From assembly GCA_963573385.1 (NCBI GenBank), contig CAUYLG010039314.1, positions 62,001 through 126,000 of the forward strand: DNA of 64,000 nucleotides, read 5' to 3'. The notes below the pieces were generated by a model. The model was not told the DNA's origin and did not search any database. It was given only the letters and a program-made list of their open reading frames with translations. Origin of the DNA: Cacajao melanocephalus (taxonomy: Eukaryota > Chordata > Mammalia > Primates > Pitheciidae). Made by a program: the position numbers and the translations under genes. Below, in pieces: positions 24,929-37,051 of this stretch; the stretch's first letter is position 1, and each line of letters starts with the position of its first letter.

Positions 24929-25222
24929 TTTTATTATTATTATTATTTTAGAGCAGAGTCTCACTCTGTCACTTAGGCTGGAGTGCAGTGGTGTGATCAT
25001 AGCTTACTGCAGCCTCAAATTCCTGGGTTCAAGTGAGCCTCCTGCCTCAGCCTCCTGAGTAGCTGGGACTATGGGTGTGTGCCACCACACTTGGCTAATT
25101 TTTCTGTAGAAACAGGGTCTCACTATGTTGCCTAGGCTAATCTTGAACTCTTGGCTTCAAGCAATCCTTCTTCCTTGGCCTCCCAAAGTGTTGGGACACA
25201 GGTATGAGCCGTCACTGTGTCC
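24929..25222 (-). mobile_element. AluJ-like with (TTA)n tail
   Basis: Antisense dimeric Alu with older diagnostic wording (GATCATAGCTTACTGCAGCC). Its tail has become (TTA)n, that is (TAA)n in element orientation, at 24929-24950. Confidence 0.93.
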
Positions 25223-26340
25223 AATTCTTTACTTCCTGGATTTCATACAATAATTGAGTGTCCTTTGGAGAAGAGGTATGCAGTAGATGAAACCTGGCAA
25301 GGCTGTTTCTCTAAGACATGAGGGCATCAATCATACGGTTTTGACACTTCTGCAACAGAACATAAGATGAAGTGAGGGAGACGGCTGTGCAGTGTTGATA
25401 TCTTGGGGGTTCCAGGTTTTGGTTGTAATAGGAGAGGGCCACATCCTGGACACGTCTGGCAGGGAACAGAAAAACAATAGCAGCACTCAGATGAAACTGA
25501 CATGTTCATAAATACACCTGAGATATACCTGGGGACTCCAAAAAACACTTAAAGGGCCCTGTAGGGGCATGAACTAATGAAAAATGAGTGATTTCTGCTA
25601 ATCTCACCACATGAGCTCCCATAGACTATGATGGGCTGGACCAAGCCCTATTCACTTTCAAAGATAGGTTTGTGCCTCTCTCATTCATATCATTCCTTCT
25701 ACTAGCTCTTTGTTTAATATGCAGAAGCATTTAGAACCTACATAAGAAAAAGCCTAGGGAGCAATGTTACGTAGGAGAGTTTCCTTTGCCCCATGATTTG
25801 TTTCTCTGCTCCACGTTCTTTATTTTGGGAAATGAATGGCCTTAACATCCCCTTGAAATAGATAATGTGGGACAGCATATTTGTTGTTTTTTGTACCTTC
25901 CAGGCCTTATCCTCCTTGAATAATACAGTTTGAAATCAGTTGAAGTCCAAACTACCAGATTCTCAGCTTTTATCTCATGCTTTACAAGTTTCCCCCTAAG
26001 AATGCTATGTTTGCTTTCCAGAACTTTGTGTGCTTTATTTCCTCTATGGAAAGACCCAGGTAAAGTTTAAATTACAGTTAATTGATAGAGGCCAAGGAGG
26101 CAGATAGAAAAATTTAATTAGTTTCCAAGCAAAGTAATGTGTATTAATCTGACTTTCCACACTAGAGACTACATATCTTAACTTAAGGTGCACACAAAAT
26201 GTTCTGTTTAAACATCCAGGGTCTGAGTCATTTTCCCAGCTTATTTTCTGTCTAGACAGAGAAGAGAATCAAATCTCTTTTTAAATTATAAAATTGTTCT
26301 GTGATTAGATATCATGTCTGTCTCCTGAGGCATGCATGGA
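25223..26340. other. Repeat-free island, no gene recognised
   Basis: About 1.1 kb without a recognisable transposon. Frames stay below 80 codons and none looks like a known protein. Confidence 0.5.
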
Positions 26341-26399
26341 ACTTCATAAATAGTTAACAACTGTTAATGCTTGAGTATTCAGAGAGCAGATGCTGTTGG

Positions 26400-27160
26400 T
26401 GTCCCCTGCCACACACTCTCAGTCCTCCTCTGCTTTTGGCTGTAGTGTGTGGGAGCTTTCAGGCAGACCACCTCCCACCACAAGCACTCATGGATCTCAG
26501 CTCTTTCTGCCTTATGTATTTTTCCAATGTGCAAGGAGCTCACTCAGCCCACATACTCCAGCCTGGAAGTGTCAAGGAGCTGAGGCTTCCATCATAACCA
26601 ACAACCAATGGGACAAGTGTCCACGGATAATAAAGTCCCTACCCAACCCGTCACCCTCTCAGCCTTGGACCAATGATTTTTTTTTTTTTTTGAGATAGGG
26701 TCTTGTAGTGTCACCTGGGCTGGAGTGCTGTGGTGTAACTTCGGCTTACTGCAATCTCCGCCTCGTAGACTCAACTGATCCTCCCACCTCACCCTCCTGA
26801 GTAGCTGAGACTACAGGTGTGTGCCACCATGTCTGGCTAATTTTTGTAGAGACAGGATTTCGTCATGTTCATGTTGCCCAGGCTGGTCTTCAATTCCTGG
26901 CCTCAAGCAATCTGTCCGCCTTAGCCTCCAAAAGTGCTGGGAATATAGAAGTCAGACATCACATCCGGCTCCTGGACCAATGATTCTAAGCTGCATTTCT
27001 GCCTGGCTCCCCCAGCAGGACTGAGCCTAATCTCTCGCAACCGTCACCGGCTCAATCAAGCACCCTTCATTGGTTCTCTCTCCTTCCCTATCTTGCTCCT
27101 CTCTTTTTTTTCTCTCTGGCTTCCTGGGATCACATCGCAAATAAACCACTGGACCCATGT
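26400..27160 (+). repeat. Possible ERV LTR interrupted by an Alu
   Basis: Sequence flanking the Alu includes CATAACCAACAACCAATGGG, a pyrimidine-rich tract (27068-27120) and GGGATCACATCGCAAATAAACC. The last recalls LTR polyadenylation contexts in which CCCAAATAAACTACTTGCAC occurs. Limits and family are uncertain. Confidence 0.35.
26679..26972 (-). mobile_element. Alu, antisense, with 13-bp TSD
   Basis: Complete Alu, T-run first, old and diverged (AluJ-like), with a short internal duplication (GTTCATGTTGCC). Perfect target duplication TGGACCAATGATT at 26666-26678 and 26973-26985. Confidence 0.96.
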
Positions 27161-27185
27161 GTATGGTAGACATGTGTATGGTAGA
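27156..27185 (+). repeat. 15-bp tandem duplication
   Basis: CATGTGTATGGTAGA occurs twice head to tail without mismatch. Confidence 0.97.
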
Positions 27186-27249
27186 TGCACCTGAGAGGGA
27201 TAACTGAAGTATACCCTGAGAATGGCAGACACACAGAATGTGTGTTGGG

Positions 27250-27570
27250 AGTTCCAAGTGCGGCCAACCCGGCCATTCATTCCTTATCTATGAGGAACAT
27301 CTGAGCTGCTAGCCCATCCCATCCTGAGGAAGGGGGGCCGTACAGGAGATTGAGGCCCTCTGTTTTGGGTTAAATGAATGTTGCCAGGTGGAGGTTGTCA
27401 GAAGAAGAGTGTTAAGTGAAAATTTTATATAAACTGCTCACTTTCCACAGGCAGCAGCCATTCTCCTGTCCAGCCTGCAGCCGCTGGGCTGCCCTGTATG
27501 TAAGTTCCCCTCCGTAAATTCTGTGTCTCTTTTGCTGGCTTCGGATCATCTCCTCAGCCTTTTGAACCTG
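27250..27570 (+). repeat. Probable ERV LTR with TATA box
   Basis: GTGAAAATTTTATATAAACTG (TATA near 27427) is followed by CCAGCCTGCAGCCGCTGGGC and CTGTGTCTCTTTTGCTGGCT. This is the TATA, R and U5 order of an ERV LTR. The family could not be named and the ends are approximate. Confidence 0.5.
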
Positions 27571-27689
27571 ATGCTGCCCCTAGTGGAGTTAACAGGGGTC
27601 TGTCATAGCATCATGTCCTTGACTCAGGTTCCACTATTGGGGAACTTAAATGAAGAAGAGCTGATTAATTTGCAGGTCTATACAGGCAT

Positions 27690-27895
27690 CTCTAACATAA
27701 ACTTATCTTTCATTAGTACTTGCCCATGGCTATTTATTATTCAAGCAGTACCTTTGAGAGCTCCATGTGCTAGGCAAGAACTTTAGGACTGAACAAAACA
27801 GAATCCCTGCCCTAATGAACCTTCTACATACTTCTTATATCTCAAAATAACCATAGGAGTTAGATATTTTTACCCCCATTTCATGTATAACTAAT
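27690..27895 (-). repeat. Ancient MIR/L2-type remnant
   Basis: CCATGTGCTAGGCAAGAACT, AGAATCCCTGCCCTAATGAA and AGTTAGATATTTTTACCCCC are the diverged wording of mammal-wide MIR/L2-type elements. The exact family is uncertain. Confidence 0.45.
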
Positions 27896-28119
27896 GTGAT
27901 GGAAGATTTCTGGCTCTTTGGGAGTATAAACATAAAACAGTTTTATTTTTCCAAACACTGCTACATCTTCTCTGTGGATAGGAGTGTCTTCAGATTTCTT
28001 CCCAATGTTATGTTTCCAGCCACTTTTAGTGATGAAACAATCTCATTCCAATTTTGTGACTCACTCTCATGCATTTTAAAACTCCAGGCTCATGATCGGT
28101 TCTAGTTTCCTCCTCTTCG

Positions 28120-28243
28120 TCTTGGCTGCATATTGGTAACATCTGCAGAGCTTTACAAGTCCTGACACTTGGGCTTGCCTACCAGAGATTCTGGGGTTTA
28201 AGCCTCCAGGTGACTCTAATGTGATCCAAGATTGAGAACCCTG
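28120..28243 (+). mobile_element. MER5-like DNA transposon fragment
   Basis: TTGGCTGCATATTGGTAACA, CCAGGTGACTCTAATGTGAT and the end TTGAGAACCCTG follow MER5 order. Confidence 0.6.
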
Positions 28244-29546
28244 TTCAAGGGGTCTGGAGGATCAAGTGGGGAAGAGACGGCTTTCACTTGTCTTTCTCCC
28301 ACCCGGTTCCTCTGCTTGTTTCCCTGATAACTGGAGCTTGTTTCTCTCCTTGACACTGGTCACCACCATTGGTTTTGCCTGTTGTTCTCTGACTCAGATG
28401 GGATGAGCAGTGTCCAGCAGGGCCACTGATGTCTCTCAGTGCCTCTGGGAGGGCGCTTGTCTGACTTTCCTGCCCCTTGAGCTAACCTCAAGTCTGTGGC
28501 TTCCAGTGTTATCCAACATCCCTGAGAGCTCTAAGCTCAACCAGTCTCCATGGCCTAAACCTGGGGTCTGTGGACACAGCCAAGCCTATTCTCTGTATCT
28601 CTTGGGGCTCAGAAACTGTAGAGGCCATTCCCAGCACCACCTTCTGCCTTATTATCCTACCAGCAGTCCCAGTGTTCAGGAAGATACCAAGGTCAGTCAT
28701 GCAAATCTCCTCCTTGCAGTATCCTTCACCTTGCGGGCTTTATGGGGGACTCTCCTGGGGCCTGCCTGTCTTCCAGGTTGGCTAAGGAAAAGCATGCCTC
28801 TCACCTAAGCATTCTTTTGCTCCTTTCCCCACTCTGAGGCCTTGTTCTCCCTCCCTCCCCTAGGCATGTGAGAGGGGTGTTTGTGACTGTGGAAGCACAG
28901 TTCTAACTGAAATGAACCCTCTCAGCAAACCCTGAATTAGTTACTGCAGGAGAGTTTTGAACAAGGGCTCTTGTTCTCTTTGGATCTTACCCATGGGCTT
29001 TGGTTGCCAGTCCCAGGAAAACAACGTCCCACAAAGCCCCTCATTCCATCCTGTGATATCCCGGTGAGGCGGAGCAAGCAGGACTGACAGATCCAAGCTT
29101 ACTGTCAAGGTCAACAGCTCTACTAGCACACCTGACCCCTGAGCCTGGTTTCTCTCCCCTTTGTTCTCCAACTGGGGTATGGAGATCCCAGGGCCAAGTG
29201 GGGCAGAGGTGAAGCTAATGTTCCTTTTTGAAATATCAATTTTTGAGGAAAAGTAATTGTTTTTGCATTTCTACAAATATGAGTTTTATAAAATAGGATG
29301 TAACATTTTGATCAATTTGAAAGAAATCATGAGGAATTTTCTGCTGTGGCAGCTTCCCTGTACTCTACCATCTTGTGGGTGGTCTGGTGGGGGAAGTAAG
29401 CCTTGATCCTATTAACTCTCCTCTGCACCTATAATGAGAAAGTTTTAGAAGTATAGGGTTTAGCAGCTCCTCCAGTGCTGGGAAATGCCAGTTTATGTGC
29501 CCTTCACTTCTTGGGAGCACTTAGAAAAAACTCCACCATGAAATGC
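28244..29546. other. GC-richer island without recognised repeats
   Basis: 1.3 kb without a recognisable transposon and richer in G+C than its surroundings. It holds an open frame of 132 codons (28410-28808, plus strand) that starts at an ordinary ATG and has no recognisable domain. I see no convincing splice-framed exon, but exons or regulatory DNA cannot be excluded. Confidence 0.4.
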
Positions 29547-29573
29547 GTGTGTGTGTGTGTGTGTGTGTGTGTG
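29547..29573 (+). repeat. (GT)n microsatellite
   Basis: About 13 uninterrupted GT units. Confidence 0.97.
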
Positions 29574-29810
29574 GTGATTTGTGGTTGTGGCAAACAACTT
29601 AGCTGATAGAGATAAGAGTGAACAAAAGGGGTTCTAAAGCCTTCAGATCCAGGGATATTCCCTTACAGTGAAGTTTTCTTTTGGGGAGTTCCTGATATTA
29701 ACTCATACCAAATACAATGTATATGTCATTTATACCTTTACAACTGGGAAAGAGAACATGGAGAGGAGAGAGCAGACATGATAATTATGAACTCATTTAT
29801 AATCAGCTTA

Positions 29811-30094
<284 letters not shown>

Positions 30095-30213
30095 TTATCT
30101 TTTAGAGGTCGTGGTGGATTTTTCCATTTGTTTTGCTTTGTCTAGGCTGGGAATGGCAAATAGCAAATATCTTAATTTTCTGGTCAGCTAATCTCCTTAT
30201 TGTTTTCTGTGGA

Positions 30214-31170
30214 GGTTCCACTAATCTACATTCTCCCTCCCTTTCCCTCCGTCTTTGTCAACATCTGTTATCTTTAATCCTAGTCATTCTCACTGGGATA
30301 AGATGATATTTCAATGTGGTTCTGATTTGCAGTTCCCTGATGATTAGTTAGGTTGAGCATTTTTTTCATATACCTCTTGGCCATTTGTATGTGAGAAATG
30401 TCTATTTATGTCCTCCCATTTTTGTTGGGATTTAAAAAAAATTACTGTTGTTTGAGTTTCTTGTATATTTTGGCTATTGGTTTCCTCTCAGATGAGTTGT
30501 CTGCAAATATTTTTTTCCTATTCAATAAGTTGTCTTTTCACTCTGTTTCATTTGCTGAGCAGGAGCTTTTAGTTTAATATAGTTCCATTTGTTGACTTTT
30601 GTCTTTGTTGCCAAGCTTTTGAGGTCTTAGCAATAAAATAGTTACCTAGACCAATGACCTAAAGAGTTTCCCTATGCTTTCTTCTAGCAGTTTCGGGTCA
30701 AATGTTGAAGTCTTTAATCTGTCTTGAGTTAATTTTTGTATATGGTGAGAGATATAGGCCCAGTTTTATGCTGCTTATGGTTATTTAGTTTCTCTAGCAC
30801 CATTTATTGAAGAGTGTGTCATTTCCTCACTGACACACTCTTGACAGATGCTTTTGACAGCTTTGTTGAAGATCATTTGGCTGTAAATATATGGATATAT
30901 TTCAGAGTTCTCTATTCTGTTCCATTGGTCTACATGTCTATTTTTATACCAATACCATGTTGTTCTAGTTACTATATCCTTATAATATATTTTGAAATCT
31001 GATAGTGCGATGCGCCGGTTTTCTTCTTTTTGCCTAGGATTACCTTGGATATTTGGGCTCTTTTTGTTTCCATACAAATTTTAGAATGTAAAAAACATTT
31101 TCTGTGAACAATGTCATTGGTATTTTGATAGGGATTGCTCTGAATCTGTAGATTGCTTTTGGTAGTATTT
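30214..31170 (-). mobile_element. L1 (L1M/L1PB-age) ORF2 C-terminal region, antisense
   Basis: Plus-strand reading TTCCACTAATCTACATTCTC, GGGATAAGATGATATTTCAA, TTCCATTTGTTGACTTTTGT, TTCTGTTCCATTGGTCTACA and ATTGCTCTGAATCTGTAGAT is antisense L1 ORF2. The longest minus-strand frame is 98 codons (30781-31077). Both ends are truncated and no 3' UTR or tail is present. Confidence 0.9.
30810..30842. repeat. Perfect 12-bp inverted repeat, 9-base loop
   Basis: AAGAGTGTGTCA (30810-30821) and its exact reverse complement TGACACACTCTT (30831-30842) are separated by TTTCCTCAC. Related L1 copies read differently in the right arm, so the symmetry is private to this copy. Confidence 0.92.
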
Positions 31171-31505
31171 GGCCTAGTTTTATGTTAACTAGTTATATTC
31201 ACCAGACGAGACAACATGAAAGTCTTCCAGAGATTTAATTTTGCTTAGGTTTTGCCATTCAGATTCTTGGTTGCAAATTATAGAAACTTAGTCAAAAAAC
31301 AAAAATGTAAGGATAGTGGGTACTTCACTAAATTTCTGCAAAGACTAGAAAATCCAGCTCAGAAAATGGGCAGCAACTAAGGGTAAGCTGGTACAGCCAT
31401 GGGCAGATGTAGGCGGAAGTTGCTTCCTTTTCCAGCGCTCCCAGGAGCACCACTGCCTCCAACATGCCATTGCCCTGGGACGCTCCCTGCTGCTTTGCTC
31501 TTGAG

Positions 31506-31803
31506 TTTTTTTTTTTTTGGAGACAGGGTTTCACTCCCATCACCCAGACTGTAGTGTAGTGGCACACTCTTGGCTCACTACAACCTCTGCCTCCTGGGCT
31601 CAAGCCACCCTCCTGCCTCAGTCTCCCGAGTAATGGGAACTACAGGTGTGCACCACTACGCCTCACTAATTTTTGTGTTTTTAGTAGAGACAGGGTTTTG
31701 CCATATTGCCCAGGCTGGTCTCAAACTCCTGACTTTAGGTGATCCGTGCGCCTCGGCCTCACAAAGTGCTGGTATTACAGGCATGAGCCACTGCGCCTCG
31801 GCC
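31506..31803 (-). mobile_element. Alu, antisense
   Basis: Complete Alu, T-run first. CTCTTGAG (31498-31505) and CTCTTGGG (31804-31811) are a one-mismatch target duplication. Confidence 0.94.
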
Positions 31804-31888
31804 CTCTTGGGCTTTTAAGAGTTTCAGCTTACTATGAAAATGTTTAAACATTTACAATAGCAGAATAAAATGAAACTCCATGTATCCT

Positions 31889-32306
31889 GTGTTAGTCCAT
31901 TTTGCATTGCTATAAAAGAACACCCAAGACTGGGTAATTTATAAAGAAAAGAAGTTTATTTGACCAATGGTTCTACAGGCTGTACAAGCATGGCACCCAC
32001 ATCTGCTCAGCTTCCGGTAAGGCCTCAGGAAGCTTTTAGTCTTGGTGGAGGGGAAGTGAAGCTGGAGTATCATATGGCAAGAAAGGGAGTAAAAGAGTCA
32101 GGAGGAATACCAGGCTCTTTTTAACAATCAAGTCTCGAGGTAACCAAGAGAGTGAGAACTCACTCACTATTATAGGGAGAGCCCCAAACTATTCATGAGG
32201 GATCCACCCCCATAACCCAAACCCCGTCCTGTTAAGCCCCCTCCTGCAACAATGGTGCTCACATTTCAACATGAGATTTGGAGGGACAAACATCTAAACC
32301 AGATAG
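31889..32306 (-). repeat. MaLR LTR (MLT1A/MST-like), solo
   Basis: Antisense MaLR LTR: TGTGTTAGTCCATTTTGC, GACTGGGTAATTTATAAAG, GGCCTCAGGAAGCTTTTAG, TTCATGAGGGATCCACCCCC and CATTTCAACATGAGATTTGG. No internal sequence is attached. Flanking pentamers do not match convincingly. Confidence 0.88.
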
Positions 32307-32449
32307 TATTTATTTCCAGATTCCCCGTTAGAATTCTGCCAATCTTATTTAATTTATCCCCCACTATTTATCCCCCATTAATTTTTTTTTTGTTGGAGTC
32401 ATTTTGAAGCAATCCCACGCATCACATTAGGCTGCTTGTAGATATTATA

Positions 32450-32450
32450 C

Positions 32451-32496
<46 letters not shown>

Positions 32497-32515
32497 ATAT
32501 ATATACATATATATA
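32450..32515. repeat. (TA)n(GT)n(TA)n compound microsatellite
   Basis: Alternating TA, then about ten GT, then TA again. The tract is alternating purine-pyrimidine throughout and partly self-complementary. Confidence 0.96.
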
Positions 32516-32549
32516 AATTTGCTATTTTTTTTTACATTTATTTTTAAAA

Positions 32550-32657
32550 ATGGAGACAGGGTCTCCCTGTGTAGTGTACGCTGGTCTCAAATTCCTAGCC
32601 TCAAATGATCCTTCTGCCTTGGCCTCCCAAAGTGCTGTGAGCCACTGCACGCAGCCT
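32550..32657 (-). mobile_element. Alu fragment, antisense
   Basis: GGAGACAGGGTCTCCCTG, CTTGGCCTCCCAAAGTGCTG and GAGCCACTGCACGCAGCC are antisense Alu, with internal deletions. Confidence 0.8.
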
Positions 32658-33950
32658 GTATTTTTTTCTATCAGATAGGTACTTGAAAAAACATATGCAT
32701 GGTACTATTACCTCAACTTGAGATGCTGCCTTTTCTATACATTTTTGTGAGACTCTAGACATTAGTGAATCCTAAGAATTTTTGTCTGTCTCCAGGCCTT
32801 TTTATTACTTCCTCAAGTTTCATCATCATATACCTACACCCGAGTACCCAGGGAACTGGGAGAGGAAATGTCTACTCCTTTGGCATTCACGATGGGACAC
32901 AGAACTACATCAACCAACTCTCTTGGAATTACTTTCAAATAAGAAGGGCGTACACATTCTGGGCACACAAAATGGCAGATGAGGCATAATAGAGATTGCA
33001 GTGTGCTCACCTAACTGTCAAATGAGTAGCCACTTGTCAAAATTGCCATGGACATTTTCTGATTGCTTTGGATTTATAGCCTAGCATTTTTCTATAACAT
33101 TGTAAAATACTTTGATAATTGTTAAGCTTTGATTTAAAATGATACTATTTCCACCTGGATGGAAGGCTATTTTCTTCTTGGGAGGTTTATTAGCAATGAC
33201 ATATGTAAATCTATGCATACTTTCTTTTCATATATTCTCTTGGGAAAAATTACACTGAAAAATTATTAATGTACATGAAAACAACAGTTAAAATTCCCAG
33301 AGGATAATCGAGGCATTGAATATCTTTACATATTTTAAAGCATTCACCAGGATGACTTGAGGGTGGCAGGGTTAGACTATTAAAATAATAATTTGCCCTG
33401 CTGAGATATTTTTAAAATTTAAGCAATGAATATCTGTATATTATACCAGAAGAAAATGTTGTGGACTACAGAATTTCCAGCAGTAAGATGATGATAACCT
33501 CAGGATCTTGGTTCTATCTGGTAGGATCCTTATTTAATGTTAACTTACAGTGTTTCCTTATGTAAGAAGTGGGATGCATAATTTTTTTTTACCTTCTTGT
33601 TTTGAATCAAATATTCATCACCATTTGCACTTTCTATCGTCTTGATTCTTTTTAATCTTCCTCTGGTCAGCAGACATCATGAATGATAACCACAATCTAA
33701 TTTCTCACATCAGCCATCACTGGTGATGAAATGTGTCAATGTAAATTTAACAAATATTTTTTGATTAGTATTGATTATTGCTTTATCCACTATGGAAGTG
33801 GAAGGTAATGAAAGCTACTCCATCCTTAAGGGGAATAGAAGGTGAGATGCAAGATAAAGGAATCAGAAAGGAGATAAAGTAGAAAGCTCTTAGTTTACAA
33901 AAAGGAGAGATTATGATTACTTTTGCTGGAGAGATTAAGAAAGCTTTCTA
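32658..33950. other. Repeat-free island
   Basis: About 1.3 kb of moderately AT-rich DNA with no recognised repeat; frames are below 75 codons. Confidence 0.5.
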
Positions 33951-33960
33951 GGGTAGGTGG

Positions 33961-34261
33961 TACTTTTTTTTTTTTTTTTGAGACAGAGTCTCACTCTGTT
34001 GGCCAGGCTGGAGCTCAGTGGCACGATCTCAGCTCACTGCAACCTCTGCCTCCTGGTTCAAGCAATTCTCCCGTCTTGACCTCCCAAGTATCTGGGATTA
34101 CAGGCACGTGCCACCACTCCTGGCTAATTTTTTGTGTTTTTAGTAGACATGGAGTTTCGCCATGTTGGCCAGGCTGGTTTCCAACTCCTGACCTCTAGTA
34201 CTGGTCCTGCCTTGGCCTCCCAAAGTACTGAGATTGTTGGTGTGAGCCACCGTGTCTGGCT
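33961..34261 (-). mobile_element. Alu, antisense
   Basis: Complete Alu with T-run first. Near-perfect target duplication GGGTAGGTGG (33951-33960) and GGGTAGGTAG (34262-34271). Confidence 0.95.
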
Positions 34262-34271
34262 GGGTAGGTAG

Positions 34272-34879
34272 CATCTGAGCAGGACTTTCGATACTAGAGA
34301 GGACCCTAAAACACAGCTACAGTAATTTAAGTGCAGTTCTAGGTGGAGGAAGCACTTGCAGGAAGGTGTGGGTAGGCACTATGAATTACCCAGTTTAACT
34401 GGTGTGTGTGAGAGGGAGACAGAGAGAGAGAGAAAACTGTCTCCATCAGAAAATAAGACATTTCAGATTTTATTGGCAAATCTTATAAGAAAAAAAAGAT
34501 TCAGAGTTAGTAATAAATACTAAACAGGGAAAAAGTCATTGTCATATGAGATCTTTCTATCTGAAATACTCTAGTAGAGATGGACACTTCAACTTGGTCT
34601 CAGTTCCACAGGGCAGGCAGCCTCAGTGGGCCATAAGCAGGTGCAGGGAGGTGTCCCTCCTGCCTGAGGAACCCTATCGGGGCCAGCGCTCACAGGCTAT
34701 CCCACACACTTACCTGTGTTTCTTTTGGTCTTATATACATCCTCTTCCTGGCTATGACTTTCTGGCCTGCCTTTCCTGGGTGGGAGGAGGGATTTTATCA
34801 GAACGGAGTCACAGTTCTTTGCAGCTGGATCTTGCTCATGTTTTGTGCTACAATCAGTTAAAGCAGGTCAAGAGCTCAG
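34272..34879. other. Unassigned DNA with part of a 162-codon frame
   Basis: No repeat recognised. The longest frame of the window, 34546-35034 on the plus strand (162 codons), starts here and ends inside a MIR. It has no recognised domain and is probably fortuitous. Confidence 0.4.
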
Positions 34880-35110
34880 CAGGTGGTACGGGAGGCAGGC
34901 TGAGAGTGAGCAGGCTGGTACAGGAGGCAGCTGCCTGGGTTTACGTATCAGATCCACTGCTGAGAATCCCTGTGATTTTACGCAAGTTGCTTATTCTCTG
35001 TTTCAGTGTTTCTCCATCTGTAAAATGGTGGTGACCATACTGTTTTCTCACAGGGTTGTCCTGTGTGTGAAGTTAGCCAATAAGTGTACCGTGCTTAGAA
35101 TGCTACCTAC
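34880..35110 (+). repeat. MIR SINE
   Basis: TTCAGTGTTTCTCCATCTGT, AAAATGGTGGTGACCATACT and GTGCTTAGAATGCTACCTAC follow the sense MIR core and 3' end. The 5' limit is approximate. The 300 bases after it (to 35410) show nothing recognised. Confidence 0.75.
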
Positions 35111-35410
35111 TTAGCTTTAGCTCTTACTGGTCCACCAGGGCCTGTGGAGGGAGCTTGGGTGGGGATGGTGCACTAGGGCTGATTTGTGCATGGCCTTGAG
35201 TGCTGGGCCAGGAGTCTGAAACCAGAACCCCGCTTGGTGGAATACCCCAGTTTGGCCTGGATGAAGGTCTTCATTTCTGAACTTAAAATCATTTTGAGGA
35301 GAATAAGAGTGAAATTAGCTCCTTTCCAGTTGCTGCAGGGAACTGGGTCCATCTTCTGGTTTTAAGGCAAGCCTGGAAGAGGTCTTTGAGGTAGATTACG
35401 TGTGCCTATG

Positions 35411-36058
35411 TGATACGGTTTGGCTGTGTCGCCACCCAAATCTCATTTTGAATTGTAAGTCCCACAGTTCCCATGTGTTGTGGGTGGGACCCAGTGTGAG
35501 GTGATTGAAATCACAGGGGCCGGTCTTTCCCATGCTGTTCCTCATGATAGTGAATAAATCTCACAAGATCTAATGGTTTTATAAAGGGGAGTTTCCTCTT
35601 CTCTTGTCTGCTGCCATGTGAGATGTGCCTTTCACCTTCCACCATGATTGTGAGGCCTCCCTAGCCACATGGAACTGTGAGTCCATTTTTTTTTTGTAAA
35701 TTGCCTCGTCTTAGGTATCTTTTTTTTTTTTTTTTTTTTTTTGAGATAGAGTTTTGCTCTTGTTGTCCAGGCTGGAAAGCAATGGCGTGATCTTGGCTCA
35801 CTGAAACCTCCATCTCCTGGGTTCAAGCTATTTTCCTGCCTCAGCCTCCTGAGTAGCTGGGATTACAGGCATGCGCCACCATTCCTGGCTTATTTTGTAT
35901 TTTAAGTAGAGATGGGGTTTCAGGCTGGTCTTAAACTCCTGACCTCAGGTGATCTGCCTACCGCAGCCTCCCAAAGTGCTGGGATTACAGGCATGAGCCA
36001 CCGCACCCGGCCAGCCTCAGGTATGTCTTTATCAGCAGCGTGAAAATGGACTAATACA
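35411..36058 (+). mobile_element. Solo MaLR LTR (MST/THE1-like) split by an Alu
   Basis: The LTR runs from TGATACGGTTTGGCTGTGTC to ACTAATACA, with an antisense Alu at 35720-36012. Pentamers CTATG (35406-35410) and GTATG (36059-36063) are a one-mismatch target duplication. No internal sequence is present. Confidence 0.93.
35720..36012 (-). mobile_element. Alu inserted in the MaLR LTR
   Basis: Complete antisense Alu with a 20-plus T-run at 35720 and CCGCACCCGGCC at its 5' end. LTR sequence repeats across it (GTCTTAGGTAT before, GCCTCAGGTAT after), an imperfect target duplication. A short deletion is present in the left arm. Confidence 0.95.
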
Positions 36059-36063
36059 GTATG

Positions 36064-36726
36064 CCTGTATTAAACCTGCCACACAACTAAAATGTGATTG
36101 AATCAGGTGTGTGCAGCTCCTACCAGAGGTATGGACTCCTTCCTGCACCCTGAAGCTACCTACCATTCTAAGGCAGGTCACACAAGAGCAACAAGGGATT
36201 ATGATACACAAATGTGTGTAGAGGGAGATATGCTTGTCAAGCTTAAAAAAACCAAGGCCATGGTTAAAGGAGTGAGAAGTGAAAATCCTCAAGCGATTAT
36301 GTGCATCTTGAAAGTATTGCCTCTGTCAATACAAAGCCATATGTTATTGTTGGTTTTGAACATGTTTTGCAGAGCAGTAAATGTAATAGTAAGATTACCT
36401 AAGAGAAAATCAGTGCCCTGAAACCTGATAGGCTTCCAATTGCACTGCAGCTCATAGGCCAGACCAGGCTGAAGTCAGGATGATTTAACTTCTGCAGTGC
36501 CTCCGGGTTGGGCCTGGGTGCCTCCAGAGGAAGCCTGCTCAGAGGTTCAGCTGGAGGAGAAGAAAAGGAGAGGAGGTATGGGAATGAATTTGACGTGAGC
36601 CTTTAGTTTTCATATATTTAACCATTAATTTCCCCTTCAAGGGCAGGAGAAAGAACCCATTCACTTCCATAATGGATATATCCATACCAATAACTGCGCA
36701 TTGGTGAGCTCCACGCTGACTTGTTA
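36064..36726. other. Unassigned DNA
   Basis: No repeat recognised. A frame of 107 codons (36098-36421, plus) has no recognisable domain. Confidence 0.45.

Positions 36727-37051
<325 letters not shown>

Noticed and set aside
28410..28808. 132-codon frame, plus strand
   Set aside because: No domain, overlapping frames on both strands, no evidence of splicing or conservation available.
34546..35034. Longest open frame of the window, 162 codons, plus strand
   Set aside because: No recognised domain; its last part reads through a MIR SINE; length is within chance expectation for 64 kb in six frames.
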